This document shows positions 1 to 6,610 of a stretch of DNA of 9,204 bases, piece by piece; within the stretch, counting starts at the first letter, position 1, and each line of letters starts with the position of its first letter. The position numbers were made by a program, and so were the translations under genes. A model generated the notes under the pieces. That model saw only the letters and a program-made list of their open reading frames with translations. It was not told where the DNA came from and ran no database searches. The DNA comes from Actinobacteria bacterium UBA4719 (lineage in GTDB: Bacteria > Actinomycetota > Actinomycetes > Actinomycetales > Dermatophilaceae). The stretch covers positions 1 through 9,204 of the forward strand of contig DHJN01000273.1 in the NCBI GenBank assembly GCA_002404345.1, given 5' to 3'.

Positions 1-580
1 CGAGGAGCAGGCCGAGGACTAAGGCGCCGGTCAGGATGACGACGAGCGCCCCCAACCCCGCACGCCCGGCATGCACGGGGTCGATGGCCAGAGGGAGCGC
101 GACGATGCAGACGGCGTCGGCGATCGCGACCTGTGGCAGCAGCTGCAGCACGTGTTCGCCGCGCAGGTCCAGCGAGCCGATGATGGGCAGTATCAGGGCG
201 GCCGAGGACGAAGCCATCAGCACGGCATACAGCGCGGCATGGCCTGTCCCGAAGGCCGCGGCGAGCAGCACGCCCAGGACAGCCGACCCTGCTCCCACCA
301 GCACGGCGCGGGCCGTGCCGCGGCCCAGGCTCCGCCGGAGGCTGGCATCGCGAACGGGCACGTGGGTACCGGCCACGAACATCACCAGCCCGAACCCGAC
401 CTCGGCAAGGAAGGAGAACGTGTGGTCGGTGGCGTCCAGGTATCCCAGGCCTGTCCTGCCCAGCATGATCCCCACGGTGAGCTCACCGACGACCACCGGC
501 ACGTGCCAGCCCCTGGGAAACGCCAGCAGGGGCCCGACGAGGCCGGCCAGGACGATGACGGCCAGCACGGTGAAGTCCAC
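1..580 (-). CDS. CPA2-family cation:proton antiporter, 5' part (runs off left edge)
   Basis: Reading the minus strand from a GTG at 580 gives 193 uninterrupted codons to the window edge, so only the N-terminal half of a typical 380-420 residue antiporter is present. The protein is very hydrophobic, as expected for an inner-membrane exchanger of K+ or Na+ for H+. Recognisable Na_H_Exchanger landmarks in order are VVVGELTVGIMLGRTGLG (about residues 29-46), FLAEVGFGLVMFVAGTHV (58-74), a small-residue helix with ASSSAALILPIIG (123-135), and QVAIADAVCIVALPL (150-164) at the ion-binding helix. Where most CPA2 proteins have an Asp-Asp pair, this one shows Ala154-Asp155, a single acid. The start is fixed by a strong AGGAGGT (586-592) five bases upstream. 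Codon 187 is TTA, a rare codon in such GC-rich DNA. It lies 83 nt downstream of the regulator gene on the same strand, so the two probably form one unit. The ion transported cannot be read from the sequence. Family assignment is good; subfamily is uncertain. Confidence 0.82.
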   Translation of the reverse strand, partial: MDFTVLAVIVLAGLVGPLLAFPRGWHVPVVVGELTVGIMLGRTGLGYLDATDHTFSFLAEVGFGLVMFVAGTHVPVRDASLRRSLGRGTARAVLVGAGSAVLGVLLAAAFGTGHAALYAVLMASSSAALILPIIGSLDLRGEHVLQLLPQVAIADAVCIVALPLAIDPVHAGRAGLGALVVILTGALVLGLLL

Positions 581-585
581 GGAGC

Positions 586-592
586 ACCTCCT
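586..592 (-). promoter_or_regulatory. Strong ribosome binding site of the antiporter gene
   Basis: The minus strand reads AGGAGGT, a near-perfect Shine-Dalgarno, five bases before the GTG at 580. It decides the start of the antiporter. It contrasts with the upstream regulator, which has no such site, so the two genes of this unit probably initiate translation in different ways. Confidence 0.75.
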
Positions 593-638
593 GTCGAGGA
601 CGAGCCCAGCGACTGGCGGCGGGGCCCTTGGGTACATG

Positions 639-666
639 TGAGGTCGCAGCGGCGGCTGCGACCTCA
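639..666 (-). terminator. Perfect 12-bp hairpin over the regulator stop codon
   Basis: Positions 639-650 and 655-666 are exact inverted copies (TGAGGTCGCAGC / GCTGCGACCTCA) around a GGCG tetraloop. The TGA stop of the regulator (664-666) is itself the first three bases of the stem on the minus strand. No U-tract follows in the direction of transcription, so it is not a textbook intrinsic terminator. It could partly terminate or protect the regulator transcript before the antiporter gene, or slow ribosomes at the stop. The structure is seen directly; the role is inferred. Confidence 0.6.
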
Positions 667-1236
667 GCCGGGCGGGCGGTCGACCGGTAGGGGACAGAGG
701 TAGACCGAGACTCGCTTGGCGTCGGGGTTGCCCGCTCCGACCCGGCGGTATCGCTCCAGGACCTCGGCCAGGTCGGTACGCAACGCCGACAGCTGTCCGG
801 CCGTGACCTGCACCAGGTGGTCCGACAGGCCGACCTGCTCGCGCCAGTCAACCGGCCACCGGTCCTGGGTGTCCAGCCACTGTTCGGCCCGGTCGGTGAA
901 GTGGTTGAGGTAGTCGCGGGCGAGCCAGGCCAGTGCGGCGTCGGCGTCCCCGTCGTTGCTGGGGTCCTCATGGCGAGGTCGGGACTCGGTGCTGGCGCTC
1001 CAGAGCCGCCGCCGCCCGATTCCGTCACCGCAGTCCACGACCAGAGCCACCTCCGCAAGCTTGCGCAGGTGGTAGCTCGTGGCACCACTGTTGGTCTGCA
1101 GAACGGCCGCCAGCGTCGTGGCCGTCGCAGGACCAGTAAGTCGTAGCTCGGCCAGCAGGCGGGAGCGCAACGGGTGGGCGAGCATCGCCAGCGCCTGGCG
1201 ATCGAGGTGGACGGTCGGAGCCGGGGAGTTGCTCAT
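664..1236 (-). CDS. ArsR-like winged-helix transcriptional regulator
   Basis: A 190-residue DNA-binding protein. The N-terminal part matches the ArsR/HTH_20 pattern: LAMLAHPLRSRLLAELRLTG (about residues 16-35), then the helix-turn-helix TATTLAAVLQTNSGATSYHL (38-57) and RKLAEVALV, followed by a basic wing DGIGRRRLW (71-79). The remaining 110 residues are polar and helical, with a W/D/R-rich stretch (LNHFTDRAEQWLDTQDRWPV) and a predicted long helix RTDLAEVLERYRR, probably for dimerisation or ligand sensing. I see no Cys-rich metal site such as the CxC of metal-sensing ArsR proteins; the two cysteines are scattered. The ATG at 1236 has no Shine-Dalgarno but sits six bases after a TAGTGT -10 box, so the mRNA is probably leaderless. 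It precedes the antiporter on the same strand and is divergent from rplM. Inferred role: autoregulated local control of the antiporter. The effector is unknown. Confidence 0.85.
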   Translation of the reverse strand: MSNSPAPTVHLDRQALAMLAHPLRSRLLAELRLTGPATATTLAAVLQTNSGATSYHLRKLAEVALVVDCGDGIGRRRLWSASTESRPRHEDPSNDGDADAALAWLARDYLNHFTDRAEQWLDTQDRWPVDWREQVGLSDHLVQVTAGQLSALRTDLAEVLERYRRVGAGNPDAKRVSVYLCPLPVDRPPG

Positions 1237-1238
1237 GT

Positions 1239-1273
1239 ATGCACACTAATCATGCACACTTCGTTTGCACAAG
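1239..1273 (-). repeat. 13-bp-spaced direct repeats over the regulator promoter (operator candidate)
   Basis: On the plus strand ATGCACACT occurs at 1239-1247 and again, identically, at 1252-1260. A third, degenerate copy (TTGCACAAG, 6 of 9 matching) falls at 1265-1273, exactly one further 13-bp step. The copies cover the -10 box, the spacer and the -35 box of the predicted regulator promoter. That position is what an autorepressor site would need, but the binding protein is inferred. ArsR-type proteins usually prefer inverted repeats, so another regulator is possible. Confidence 0.5.
1243..1272 (-). promoter_or_regulatory. Promoter of the regulator gene, probably leaderless
   Basis: The minus strand shows TTGTGC (1267-1272), an 18-bp spacer, then TAGTGT (1243-1248), which fits the actinobacterial TANNNT -10. 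Transcription would start about seven bases later, essentially at the A of the ATG at 1236. No ribosome binding site lies in between, which supports a leaderless mRNA. Confidence 0.55.
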
Positions 1274-1335
1274 TGCTCTGGGTGACTCCCAAAGCGGCTC
1301 GGTTCGTGCTCAGATCAACGTGTTGCGAGCTGATT

Positions 1336-1363
1336 TTGTGCTGTCTTGGGACGCCGGTATCGT
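1336..1363 (+). promoter_or_regulatory. Candidate rplM-rpsI promoter
   Basis: TTGTGC (1336-1341), a 16-bp spacer and TATCGT (1358-1363) form a plausible vegetative promoter. It would start an mRNA near 1370 and leave a leader of about 130 nt before rplM. The A/T-richer stretch around 1331-1363 stands out from the flanks. A TTGACG at 1429-1434 is a second possible -35, but no matching -10 follows it. The leader holds two small hairpins: CCCC/GGGG around 1403-1418, and ACAGT/ACTGT at 1446-1461 followed by TTTCCC. They might relate to ribosomal-protein feedback, but I cannot match them to a known leader family. Confidence 0.4.
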
Positions 1364-1499
1364 TAGACCTCGTTGTGCGAACTGCGGCCTCATGGTCGCG
1401 AACCCCGATCCGTGGGGGCTCCGATCACTTGACGACGTGCACACCACAGTCGCTGAACTGTTTCCCTAGCTGCAATCACGAGAGAACGAAGGCTTATCC

Positions 1500-1943
1500 G
1501 TGCGTACGTACACCCCCAAGCCCGGCGAGGTTGAGCGCCAGTGGCTCGTCATCGACGCCACTGACGTCGTCCTGGGCCGTCTGGCCAGCCAGACCGCGAT
1601 CCTTCTGCGGGGCAAGCACAAGCCGACCTTCGCGCCACACGTTGACGGCGGTGACTTCGTCATCATCATCAATGCCGACAAGGTTGCCCTGACCGGCAGC
1701 AAACTGGTGCAGAAGAAGGCCTACCACCACTCGGGCTTCCCGGGTGGGCTCAAGGCGACCTCCTACCAGGATCTGCTCGCCAAGCATCCCGCGAAGGCGG
1801 TCGAGAAGGCGGTCCGCGGCATGCTTCCCAAGGGCTCCCTGGCGCGCCAGCAACTGACCAAGCTGAAGGTCTACGCCGGAGACGTGCACCCGCACCTGTC
1901 CCAGAAGCCGGTGCCGTTTGAGATCTCGCAGGTCGCGCAGTAA
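1500..1943 (+). CDS. rplM: 50S ribosomal protein L13
   Basis: A 147-residue protein of the usual L13 length. L13 is an early-assembly protein of the large subunit that binds 23S rRNA. Diagnostic stretches in order are [18 protein letters not shown] (residues 13-30), the [10 protein letters not shown] loop (76-85), AVRGMLPKG (104-112) and [11 protein letters not shown] (122-132), the last two being the family signature region. The GTG start is supported by GAAGG (1488-1492) seven bases upstream and by the expected N-terminal MRTY(T/S)PKP found in actinobacterial L13. rpsI follows 78 nt later; the two are a classic co-transcribed pair. Nothing is anomalous in the sequence. Confidence 0.98.
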   Translation: MRTYTPKPGEVERQWLVIDATDVVLGRLASQTAILLRGKHKPTFAPHVDGGDFVIIINADKVALTGSKLVQKKAYHHSGFPGGLKATSYQDLLAKHPAKAVEKAVRGMLPKGSLARQQLTKLKVYAGDVHPHLSQKPVPFEISQVAQ

Positions 1944-2011
1944 TACCTCGGCCCGCCAGGGCTGACCAACAACGTGAAACAGGCTGAATCATCAGAACAG
2001 ACAGAGCTAAC

Positions 2012-2017
2012 GAGGAG
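2012..2017 (+). promoter_or_regulatory. Ribosome binding site that fixes the rpsI start
   Basis: GAGGAG ends four bases before the GTG at 2022. An in-frame GTG at 1974 would add 16 residues but has no Shine-Dalgarno and would place this purine-rich site inside the gene, so 2022 is preferred. Confidence 0.8.
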
Positions 2018-2021
2018 AACC

Positions 2022-2528
2022 GTGGCTGACACCACTTCCGCCGTCGAGACAGAAGTTGTCCAGGGCGAAGAACCAGAGCTTACCGAGTACACCAGCGAGT
2101 CCGAGACCCCTGTGGTCGAGGCCCGCAAGCCGGCGGCTTCTGGCCCTGGCGCCGCGACCGGACGTCGCAAGCAGGCCATCGCCCGCGTGCGCATCGTCCC
2201 GGGCAGCGGTCAGTGGAAGATCAACAACCGCACCCTTGATGAGTACTTCCCCAACAAGGTGCACCAGCAGATCGTGAACGAGCCCTTCAAGGTGCTCGAG
2301 CTCGATGGCTCCTACGACGTGCTCGTTCGCGTACACGGCGGTGGACCCTCCGGACAGGCCGGCGCGGTGCGTCTGGGCGTTGCCCGTTCGCTGAACGGTG
2401 TCGACGAGGACCTGAACCGTCCCGCACTGAAGAAGGCTGGGTTCCTGACCCGGGACGCTCGGGTCCCGGAGCGCAAGAAGGCTGGTCTGAAGAAGGCCCG
2501 CAAGGCGCCTCAGTACAGCAAGCGCTGA
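2022..2528 (+). CDS. rpsI: 30S ribosomal protein S9
   Basis: A 168-residue S9, a small-subunit head protein whose C-terminal tail reaches the P-site tRNA. The conserved domain begins at about residue 47 with [15 protein letters not shown] and continues through [30 protein letters not shown] and [20 protein letters not shown]. It ends in the invariant Ser-Lys-Arg (166-168). The first 45 residues are an acidic, low-complexity extension rich in Glu, Thr, Ser and Val. Such extensions occur in actinobacterial S9 and have no known role. Start chosen at the GTG with the GAGGAG site. It lies 78 nt after rplM with no clear terminator between, consistent with one transcript. Confidence 0.97.
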   Translation: MADTTSAVETEVVQGEEPELTEYTSESETPVVEARKPAASGPGAATGRRKQAIARVRIVPGSGQWKINNRTLDEYFPNKVHQQIVNEPFKVLELDGSYDVLVRVHGGGPSGQAGAVRLGVARSLNGVDEDLNRPALKKAGFLTRDARVPERKKAGLKKARKAPQYSKR

Positions 2529-2548
2529 CCAAGCATCATCCGCCGGTG

Positions 2549-2584
2549 GCGGCTTCGAACCCCCTGCCCGGGCTTCGAGGCCGC
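2549..2584 (+). terminator. Hairpin downstream of rpsI
   Basis: GCGGCTTCGAA (2549-2559) pairs with TTCGAGGCCGC (2574-2584), 11 base pairs with one G-T wobble. The 14-nt loop contains the self-complementary GCCCGGGC (2566-2573). It lies 21 bases after the rpsI stop, where an operon terminator is expected. There is no T-run, so termination may be partial and some read-through into glmM is possible. Confidence 0.5.
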
Positions 2585-2700
2585 TACTGCTGTGTCCACG
2601 GGCATGGGGGACGTGGTTCCCGCAGATGCCTCCCGCGACATGCATCCGCATGCCGGGCGCGGACCGGCCGACGTTGAATCCACTGAAAGGCTCACCCCCT

Positions 2701-4050
2701 ATGGCTGCTCGACTCTTCGGCACCGACGGCGTTCGCGGCCTTGCGAACAAGGATGTGACAGCCGAGCTCGCCCTCGACCTGTCAGTGGCCGCCGCGCACG
2801 TGTTGGGTGAGGTCGGTGCTTTCAACGATCATCGACCGCAGGCGATCGTCGGTCGTGATCCTCGGGCTTCGGGGGAGTTCCTGGCCGCGGCGACCATCGC
2901 GGGACTGGCATCCGCAGGGGTCGACGTCATGGACGCAGGCGTGCTGCCGACTCCGGCCATCGCGTTTCTGATCGCCGACTGCGGTGCCGACCTGGGCGTC
3001 ATGCTCTCGGCGTCTCACAACGCGATGCCCGACAACGGCATCAAGTTCTTCGCGCGGGGCGGCCACAAGCTGGCCGATGAGCTCGAGGATGCGATCGAGG
3101 CACGGATGAAAGAGCCCTGGGATCGACCCACGGGGACCGACGTGGGCCGGGTGCGTCCGTTGGAGGACGGCCCCGCCCGGTATATCGCGCACCTGTTGGC
3201 CGCGCTGCCGCACCGTCTGGACGGCCTGCACGTGGTCGTGGATGCCGCCCATGGTGCTGCCAGCAAGGTTGCCCCGGAGGCCTTCCGCCAGGCAGGTGCC
3301 CGGGTGACGGTCATCGGCTGCGAGCCAGACGGTCTCAACATCAACGACGGCTACGGCTCCACGCACCTGGCGAACCTCCAGCAGGCTGTGGTCGAGGCTG
3401 GAGCAGACCTTGGCATTGCCCTGGATGGCGACGCTGACCGTTGTCTTGCCGTGGACGGCCAGGGTGCGGACGTCGACGGGGACCAGATCATGGCGATCCT
3501 GTCGCTGAGCATGCGGGAGCGGGGTGTGCTCGCGCAGGAGACCCTGGTCGCCACGGTGATGAGCAATCTGGGCATGCTCCAGGCGCTCGAGCGTGAGGGG
3601 GTTGCCGTGAGGCAGACGGCGGTGGGTGACCGCTACGTCCTCGAGGAGATGAAGGCGGGCGCATACTCCTTGGGCGGTGAGCAGTCCGGGCACGTCATCT
3701 TCCTCGACCACGGAACAACCGGTGACGGCACGATGACCGGACTCATGCTCGCCTCACGCCTTGCGCAGACCGGCCGTTCGCTGAAGGACCTCGCCGCCGT
3801 GATGAAGCGGCTGCCGCAGGTGCTGATCAACGTCAAGGGCGTGGACAAGAGCAGGGTCGAAGACAACGAAGCGGTGCAGGCCGAGGTTCGTGCGGCCGAA
3901 GCCGAGCTCGACGGGGTTGGTCGGGTGCTCCTGCGCAAGTCCGGTACCGAGCCCTTGGTGCGGGTGATGGTCGAGGCCGACGATGCTGCGCTCGCCCAGG
4001 CTGTGGCCCAGCGGCTGGCCGACGTGGTGGCAAGGAACCTGGCGCTCTAG
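2701..4050 (+). CDS. glmM: Phosphoglucosamine mutase
   Basis: A 449-residue cytosolic enzyme of normal length. It interconverts glucosamine-6-phosphate and glucosamine-1-phosphate, the step before GlmU in UDP-GlcNAc synthesis for peptidoglycan. The four alpha-D-phosphohexomutase domains show their landmarks: N-terminal [14 protein letters not shown]; the phosphoserine loop [17 protein letters not shown] with catalytic Ser105; the Mg-binding loop LDGDADRC with Asp242, Asp244 and Asp246; the sugar-specificity loop GGEQSGH (325-331); and the phosphate-binding [12 protein letters not shown] (412-423). The GGEQSGH loop and the N-terminus separate GlmM from ManB/Pgm relatives. ATG 2701 is chosen over upstream in-frame starts because the family begins with [16 protein letters not shown] (2685-2690) lies ten bases before it. 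It sits 172 nt after rpsI, a common actinobacterial order. I see no clear promoter of its own. Confidence 0.97.
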   Translation: MAARLFGTDGVRGLANKDVTAELALDLSVAAAHVLGEVGAFNDHRPQAIVGRDPRASGEFLAAATIAGLASAGVDVMDAGVLPTPAIAFLIADCGADLGVMLSASHNAMPDNGIKFFARGGHKLADELEDAIEARMKEPWDRPTGTDVGRVRPLEDGPARYIAHLLAALPHRLDGLHVVVDAAHGAASKVAPEAFRQAGARVTVIGCEPDGLNINDGYGSTHLANLQQAVVEAGADLGIALDGDADRCLAVDGQGADVDGDQIMAILSLSMRERGVLAQETLVATVMSNLGMLQALEREGVAVRQTAVGDRYVLEEMKAGAYSLGGEQSGHVIFLDHGTTGDGTMTGLMLASRLAQTGRSLKDLAAVMKRLPQVLINVKGVDKSRVEDNEAVQAEVRAAEAELDGVGRVLLRKSGTEPLVRVMVEADDAALAQAVAQRLADVVARNLAL

Positions 4051-4121
4051 GCCACGTTCGGGGCTTTAGGGGGGGCAATACATCGCGCGGGTGGCCCAGC
4101 TCTTCCGCAACGGGCCCGTCA

Positions 4122-4151
4122 TGCGGCAAGATTCTCCTCAACCTGCGGCAA
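4122..4151 (+). repeat. Direct repeat TGCGGCAA upstream of the sugar ATPase gene
   Basis: TGCGGCAA occurs at 4122-4129 and 4144-4151, 22 bp apart start to start, which is about two helical turns on the same face of the DNA. It lies roughly 80-105 bases before the ATPase start. A TATGAC at 4167-4172 could be a -10 box. The repeat could be an operator half-site pair for a sugar-responsive regulator, but the match is short and chance is not excluded. Confidence 0.25.
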
Positions 4152-4228
4152 CGATGCCATCAGGCCTATGACCCCCTTTACACGGATCGTCCGGCACGTT
4201 CCTGCCGGTGAAGGAAGGCTGACTCGAC

Positions 4229-5311
4229 ATGGCAACGGTCAAGTTCGACAACGCAAGCCGGATCTACCCCGGCAACGACACACCCTCGGTCGACAGGCTC
4301 AACATCGACATCGCGGACGGCGAGTTCCTCGTCCTGGTCGGTCCCTCCGGCTGCGGCAAGTCCACCAGCCTGCGGATGCTCGCCGGACTCGAAGAGGTCA
4401 ACGGCGGCGACATCTGGATCGGCGACCGCAACGTGACGGACCTGTCCCCCAAGGACCGCGACGTGGCGATGGTCTTCCAGAACTATGCGCTCTACCCGCA
4501 CATGACCGTCGCCGACAACATGGGCTTCGCACTCAAGATCGCGGGCCTCAAGAAGACCGAGATCGCCGAGCGCGTCGCGGACGCTGCCAAGATCCTCGAC
4601 CTCCAGGACTACCTCGAACGCAAGCCCAAGGCACTCTCGGGTGGGCAGCGTCAACGCGTCGCCATGGGCCGGGCCATCGTGCGCCAGCCGCAGGTGTTCC
4701 TCATGGACGAGCCGCTGTCGAACCTCGACGCCAAGCTCCGCGTTCAGACGCGCACCCAGATCGCCTCTCTGCAAAGGCGACTGGGGGTCACCACGGTCTA
4801 CGTCACCCACGACCAGGTGGAGGCCATGACAATGGGGGACCGGGTCGCGGTCCTCAAGGACGGCGTCCTGCAACAGTGCGACTCCCCCCGCCGGATGTAC
4901 GACCACCCGGACAACGTGTTCGTCGCCGGGTTCATCGGTTCCCCTGCCATGAACCTCTTCGACGTTCCCGTCGTCGACGGCGGCGTGCAGTTCGGTTCGG
5001 GCACCCACCCCATCGAGCGCGCCCATCTGGCCGACGCCGGGCCGGAGGTCACCCTCGGTGTCCGCCCCGAGGACCTCACGATCACGACCGACGGCCAGGG
5101 CCTGACCGTCACCGTCGAGGTCGTCGAGGAGCTCGGCGCAGATGCCTACATCTACGGCACGACCACTGAGACCGCCGGCGACGTCAAGCCGATCATCGCC
5201 CGCGTCGACGGTCGCACCTCTCCGCACAAGGGCACCGCCGTCAACCTGTCCCCCAGGACCGGCCACGTGCACCTGTTCCATGTCGAGACCGGCCTGCGCC
5301 TCGGCGACTGA
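4229..5311 (+). CDS. msiK: Sugar ABC transporter ATP-binding protein, MsiK/UgpC/SugC type
   Basis: A 360-residue ATPase that energises carbohydrate importers from the cytosolic side of the membrane. The nucleotide-binding domain is complete: Walker A GPSGCGKST (38-46), Q-loop Gln84 in VFQNYALYPHMTV, signature LSGGQRQRVAMGRA (136-149), Walker B VFLMDE (156-161), D-loop SNLD (164-167) and switch His194 in YVTHDQ. A TOBE/MalK-type regulatory domain follows from about residue 240 (MNLFDVPVVDGG, LGVRPEDLTI, EELGADAYIYG, HLFHVETGLR). Length and layout match the MalK/UgpC/MsmK family. No permease or solute-binding gene is adjacent. In Streptomyces MsiK is likewise encoded apart and serves several sugar importers, so a shared role is inferred here; the symbol is by analogy. 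A purine-rich AAGGAAGG (4211-4218) lies ten bases before the ATG, and a 6-bp inverted repeat CCGGCA/TGCCGG (4191-4208) precedes it. Confidence 0.92.
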   Translation: MATVKFDNASRIYPGNDTPSVDRLNIDIADGEFLVLVGPSGCGKSTSLRMLAGLEEVNGGDIWIGDRNVTDLSPKDRDVAMVFQNYALYPHMTVADNMGFALKIAGLKKTEIAERVADAAKILDLQDYLERKPKALSGGQRQRVAMGRAIVRQPQVFLMDEPLSNLDAKLRVQTRTQIASLQRRLGVTTVYVTHDQVEAMTMGDRVAVLKDGVLQQCDSPRRMYDHPDNVFVAGFIGSPAMNLFDVPVVDGGVQFGSGTHPIERAHLADAGPEVTLGVRPEDLTITTDGQGLTVTVEVVEELGADAYIYGTTTETAGDVKPIIARVDGRTSPHKGTAVNLSPRTGHVHLFHVETGLRLGD

Positions 5312-5344
5312 CGCGCGGCCTCGGCGCCGTGCCACGATGAGCAG

Positions 5345-6610
5345 GTGAATCTTGAGATCACGGCAGCCAGACCAGATCCGGCACTGCTCGACCTGCCTTG
5401 GTCAGTACAGCTGGAGCGCTGGCCCAGCGAGCATCTGGCAGCCTTGCCGCGTGGTATCTCCCGACATGTCGTGCGGTTCGTCAAGCTCTCCGGCAACGTC
5501 ATCGCGGTCAAAGAGATCAAGCCTGACCTCGCCGTTCGCGAGTACAACATGCTGCGCCTGCTCCGCAAGATCCGCCAGCCCTGCGTCGAGCCCCTCGGTG
5601 TCATCAGTGGCCGAACCACCGCCGACGGCGAGGAGCTGGACGCGTGCCTGGTCACTGGCCACCTGCAGTTCTCCCTGCCCTATCGAGCGCTGTTCAGCCA
5701 GAGCCTTCGGCCCAACACCGCGCAACGGCTGATCGACGCCTTGGCGGTGCTGCTGGTGCGGCTCCACCTGGCGGGATTCTGGTGGGGCGACGTGTCCTTG
5801 TCCAACACCCTGTTCCGCCGGGACGCGGGTGCGTTCGCGGCATACCTCGTGGATGCCGAGACCGGCGAGATCCACAACCAGCTCTCTGACGGGCAGCGCG
5901 AGCACGACCTCGATATCGCCCGTGTGAACATCGCCGGCGAGCTGATGGACCTTGCGGCCGGGGGTTTCCTCACCGACCCCGTTGATCCGGTCGAGATCTC
6001 GCAGTCCATCATCGACCGTTATCGCTTGCTCTGGCGAGAGCTCACCGAACGCGAGCGGTTCGAGCAGGGCGATCGGTGGCGGGTCGACGAACGAATCCGT
6101 CGTCTGAATCAGCTCGGCTTCGACGTCGACGAGCTGGCGATCTCCACGGATGTCGGTGGGGCGACCATCCAGATTCAGCCGAAAGTCGTTGATGCAGGCC
6201 ATCATTCGCGCCGGTTGCTGCGTCTGACCGGTCTCGATGTCGAGGAGAACCAGGCTCGCCGCCTGCTCAACGACCTTGACGCCTTCTGCGCCTCCGAGTG
6301 TAGCCAGAACGACGATGAGGAGATCGTGGCCCATGACTGGCTGTCCCGGATCTACGAGCCGATCACCCGCACCGTCCCCCGTGACCTGATCCGAAAGCTG
6401 GAGCCGGCCGAGCTGTTCCACGAAGTCCTCGAACACCGCTGGTACCTGTCGGAGAGCGCGGGCCACGACATACCGATCGAAGACGCCATAGCCGACTACG
6501 TCAAGCACATCCTTCCCGGAAAGCCTGACGAGGCAGCAGTGCTGGGCGTCGACACGGTTGAGATGCCGGTGGTGGCGACCTTTCCCGAGCTGAGGTCGCC
6601 TCGTCGCTGA
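5345..6610 (+). CDS. DUF4032 protein with kinase-like N-terminal half
   Basis: A 421-residue soluble protein that I recognise as the actinobacterial DUF4032 family; its function is not known. The N-terminal 210 residues resemble the Kdo/WaaP lipopolysaccharide-kinase branch of the protein-kinase fold. Lys56 in IAVKEIK takes the place of the ATP-binding lysine, and Glu66 in VREYNML lies in the next helix. WWGDVSLSNTLF (146-157) is the catalytic loop with Asp149 and Asn154, and LVDAETGE (168-175) stands where DFG would be, with Asp170. A glycine-rich loop is not obvious, as is common in this branch. From about residue 215 the DUF4032 part begins (SIIDRYRLLWRELT, RIRRLNQLGFDVDELAI, GLDVEENQARRLLNDLDAF, DWLSRIYEPI, FHEVLEHRWYLSE). 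The substrate is unknown. The GTG start lacks a clear Shine-Dalgarno; a CACGAT at 5333-5338 could be a poor -10 for a leaderless mRNA, or translation may depend on the ATPase gene 33 nt upstream. Confidence 0.88.
   Translation: MNLEITAARPDPALLDLPWSVQLERWPSEHLAALPRGISRHVVRFVKLSGNVIAVKEIKPDLAVREYNMLRLLRKIRQPCVEPLGVISGRTTADGEELDACLVTGHLQFSLPYRALFSQSLRPNTAQRLIDALAVLLVRLHLAGFWWGDVSLSNTLFRRDAGAFAAYLVDAETGEIHNQLSDGQREHDLDIARVNIAGELMDLAAGGFLTDPVDPVEISQSIIDRYRLLWRELTERERFEQGDRWRVDERIRRLNQLGFDVDELAISTDVGGATIQIQPKVVDAGHHSRRLLRLTGLDVEENQARRLLNDLDAFCASECSQNDDEEIVAHDWLSRIYEPITRTVPRDLIRKLEPAELFHEVLEHRWYLSESAGHDIPIEDAIADYVKHILPGKPDEAAVLGVDTVEMPVVATFPELRSPRR

Noticed and set aside
36..703. Two long overlapping plus-strand open frames (36-641 and 71-703)
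   Set aside because: They are antisense to the antiporter, whose minus-strand reading gives clear membrane helices and family motifs; the plus-strand products are low-complexity Arg/Pro/Ser/Gly sequences typical of GC-rich shadows.
1429..1457. TTGACG as the -35 of an rplM promoter
   Set aside because: A good -35, but no TANNNT-like -10 lies 16-19 bases downstream.
1174..1692. Open frame of 172 codons crossing the regulator-rplM gap
   Set aside because: It overlaps the regulator, the promoters and rplM in a wrong frame, and its product is Ser/Thr/Arg-rich without recognisable motifs.
1974..2021. Upstream GTG start for rpsI adding 16 residues
   Set aside because: No Shine-Dalgarno precedes it, and the strong GAGGAG site directly before 2022 would lie inside the extra segment.
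2626..2700. Longer N-terminus for glmM from the ATG at 2626
   Set aside because: The family begins close to the [11 protein letters not shown] motif and GAAAGG precedes the ATG at 2701; the extra 25 residues match nothing expected.
4168..5335. Long frames on both strands over the sugar ATPase gene (333 and 385 codons)
   Set aside because: The ATPase frame carries every ABC motif; the others are codon-bias shadows.
5402..6508. 368-codon minus-strand frame antisense to DUF4032
   Set aside because: The sense protein has coherent kinase-like and DUF4032 motifs; the antisense product has none and no plausible start site.
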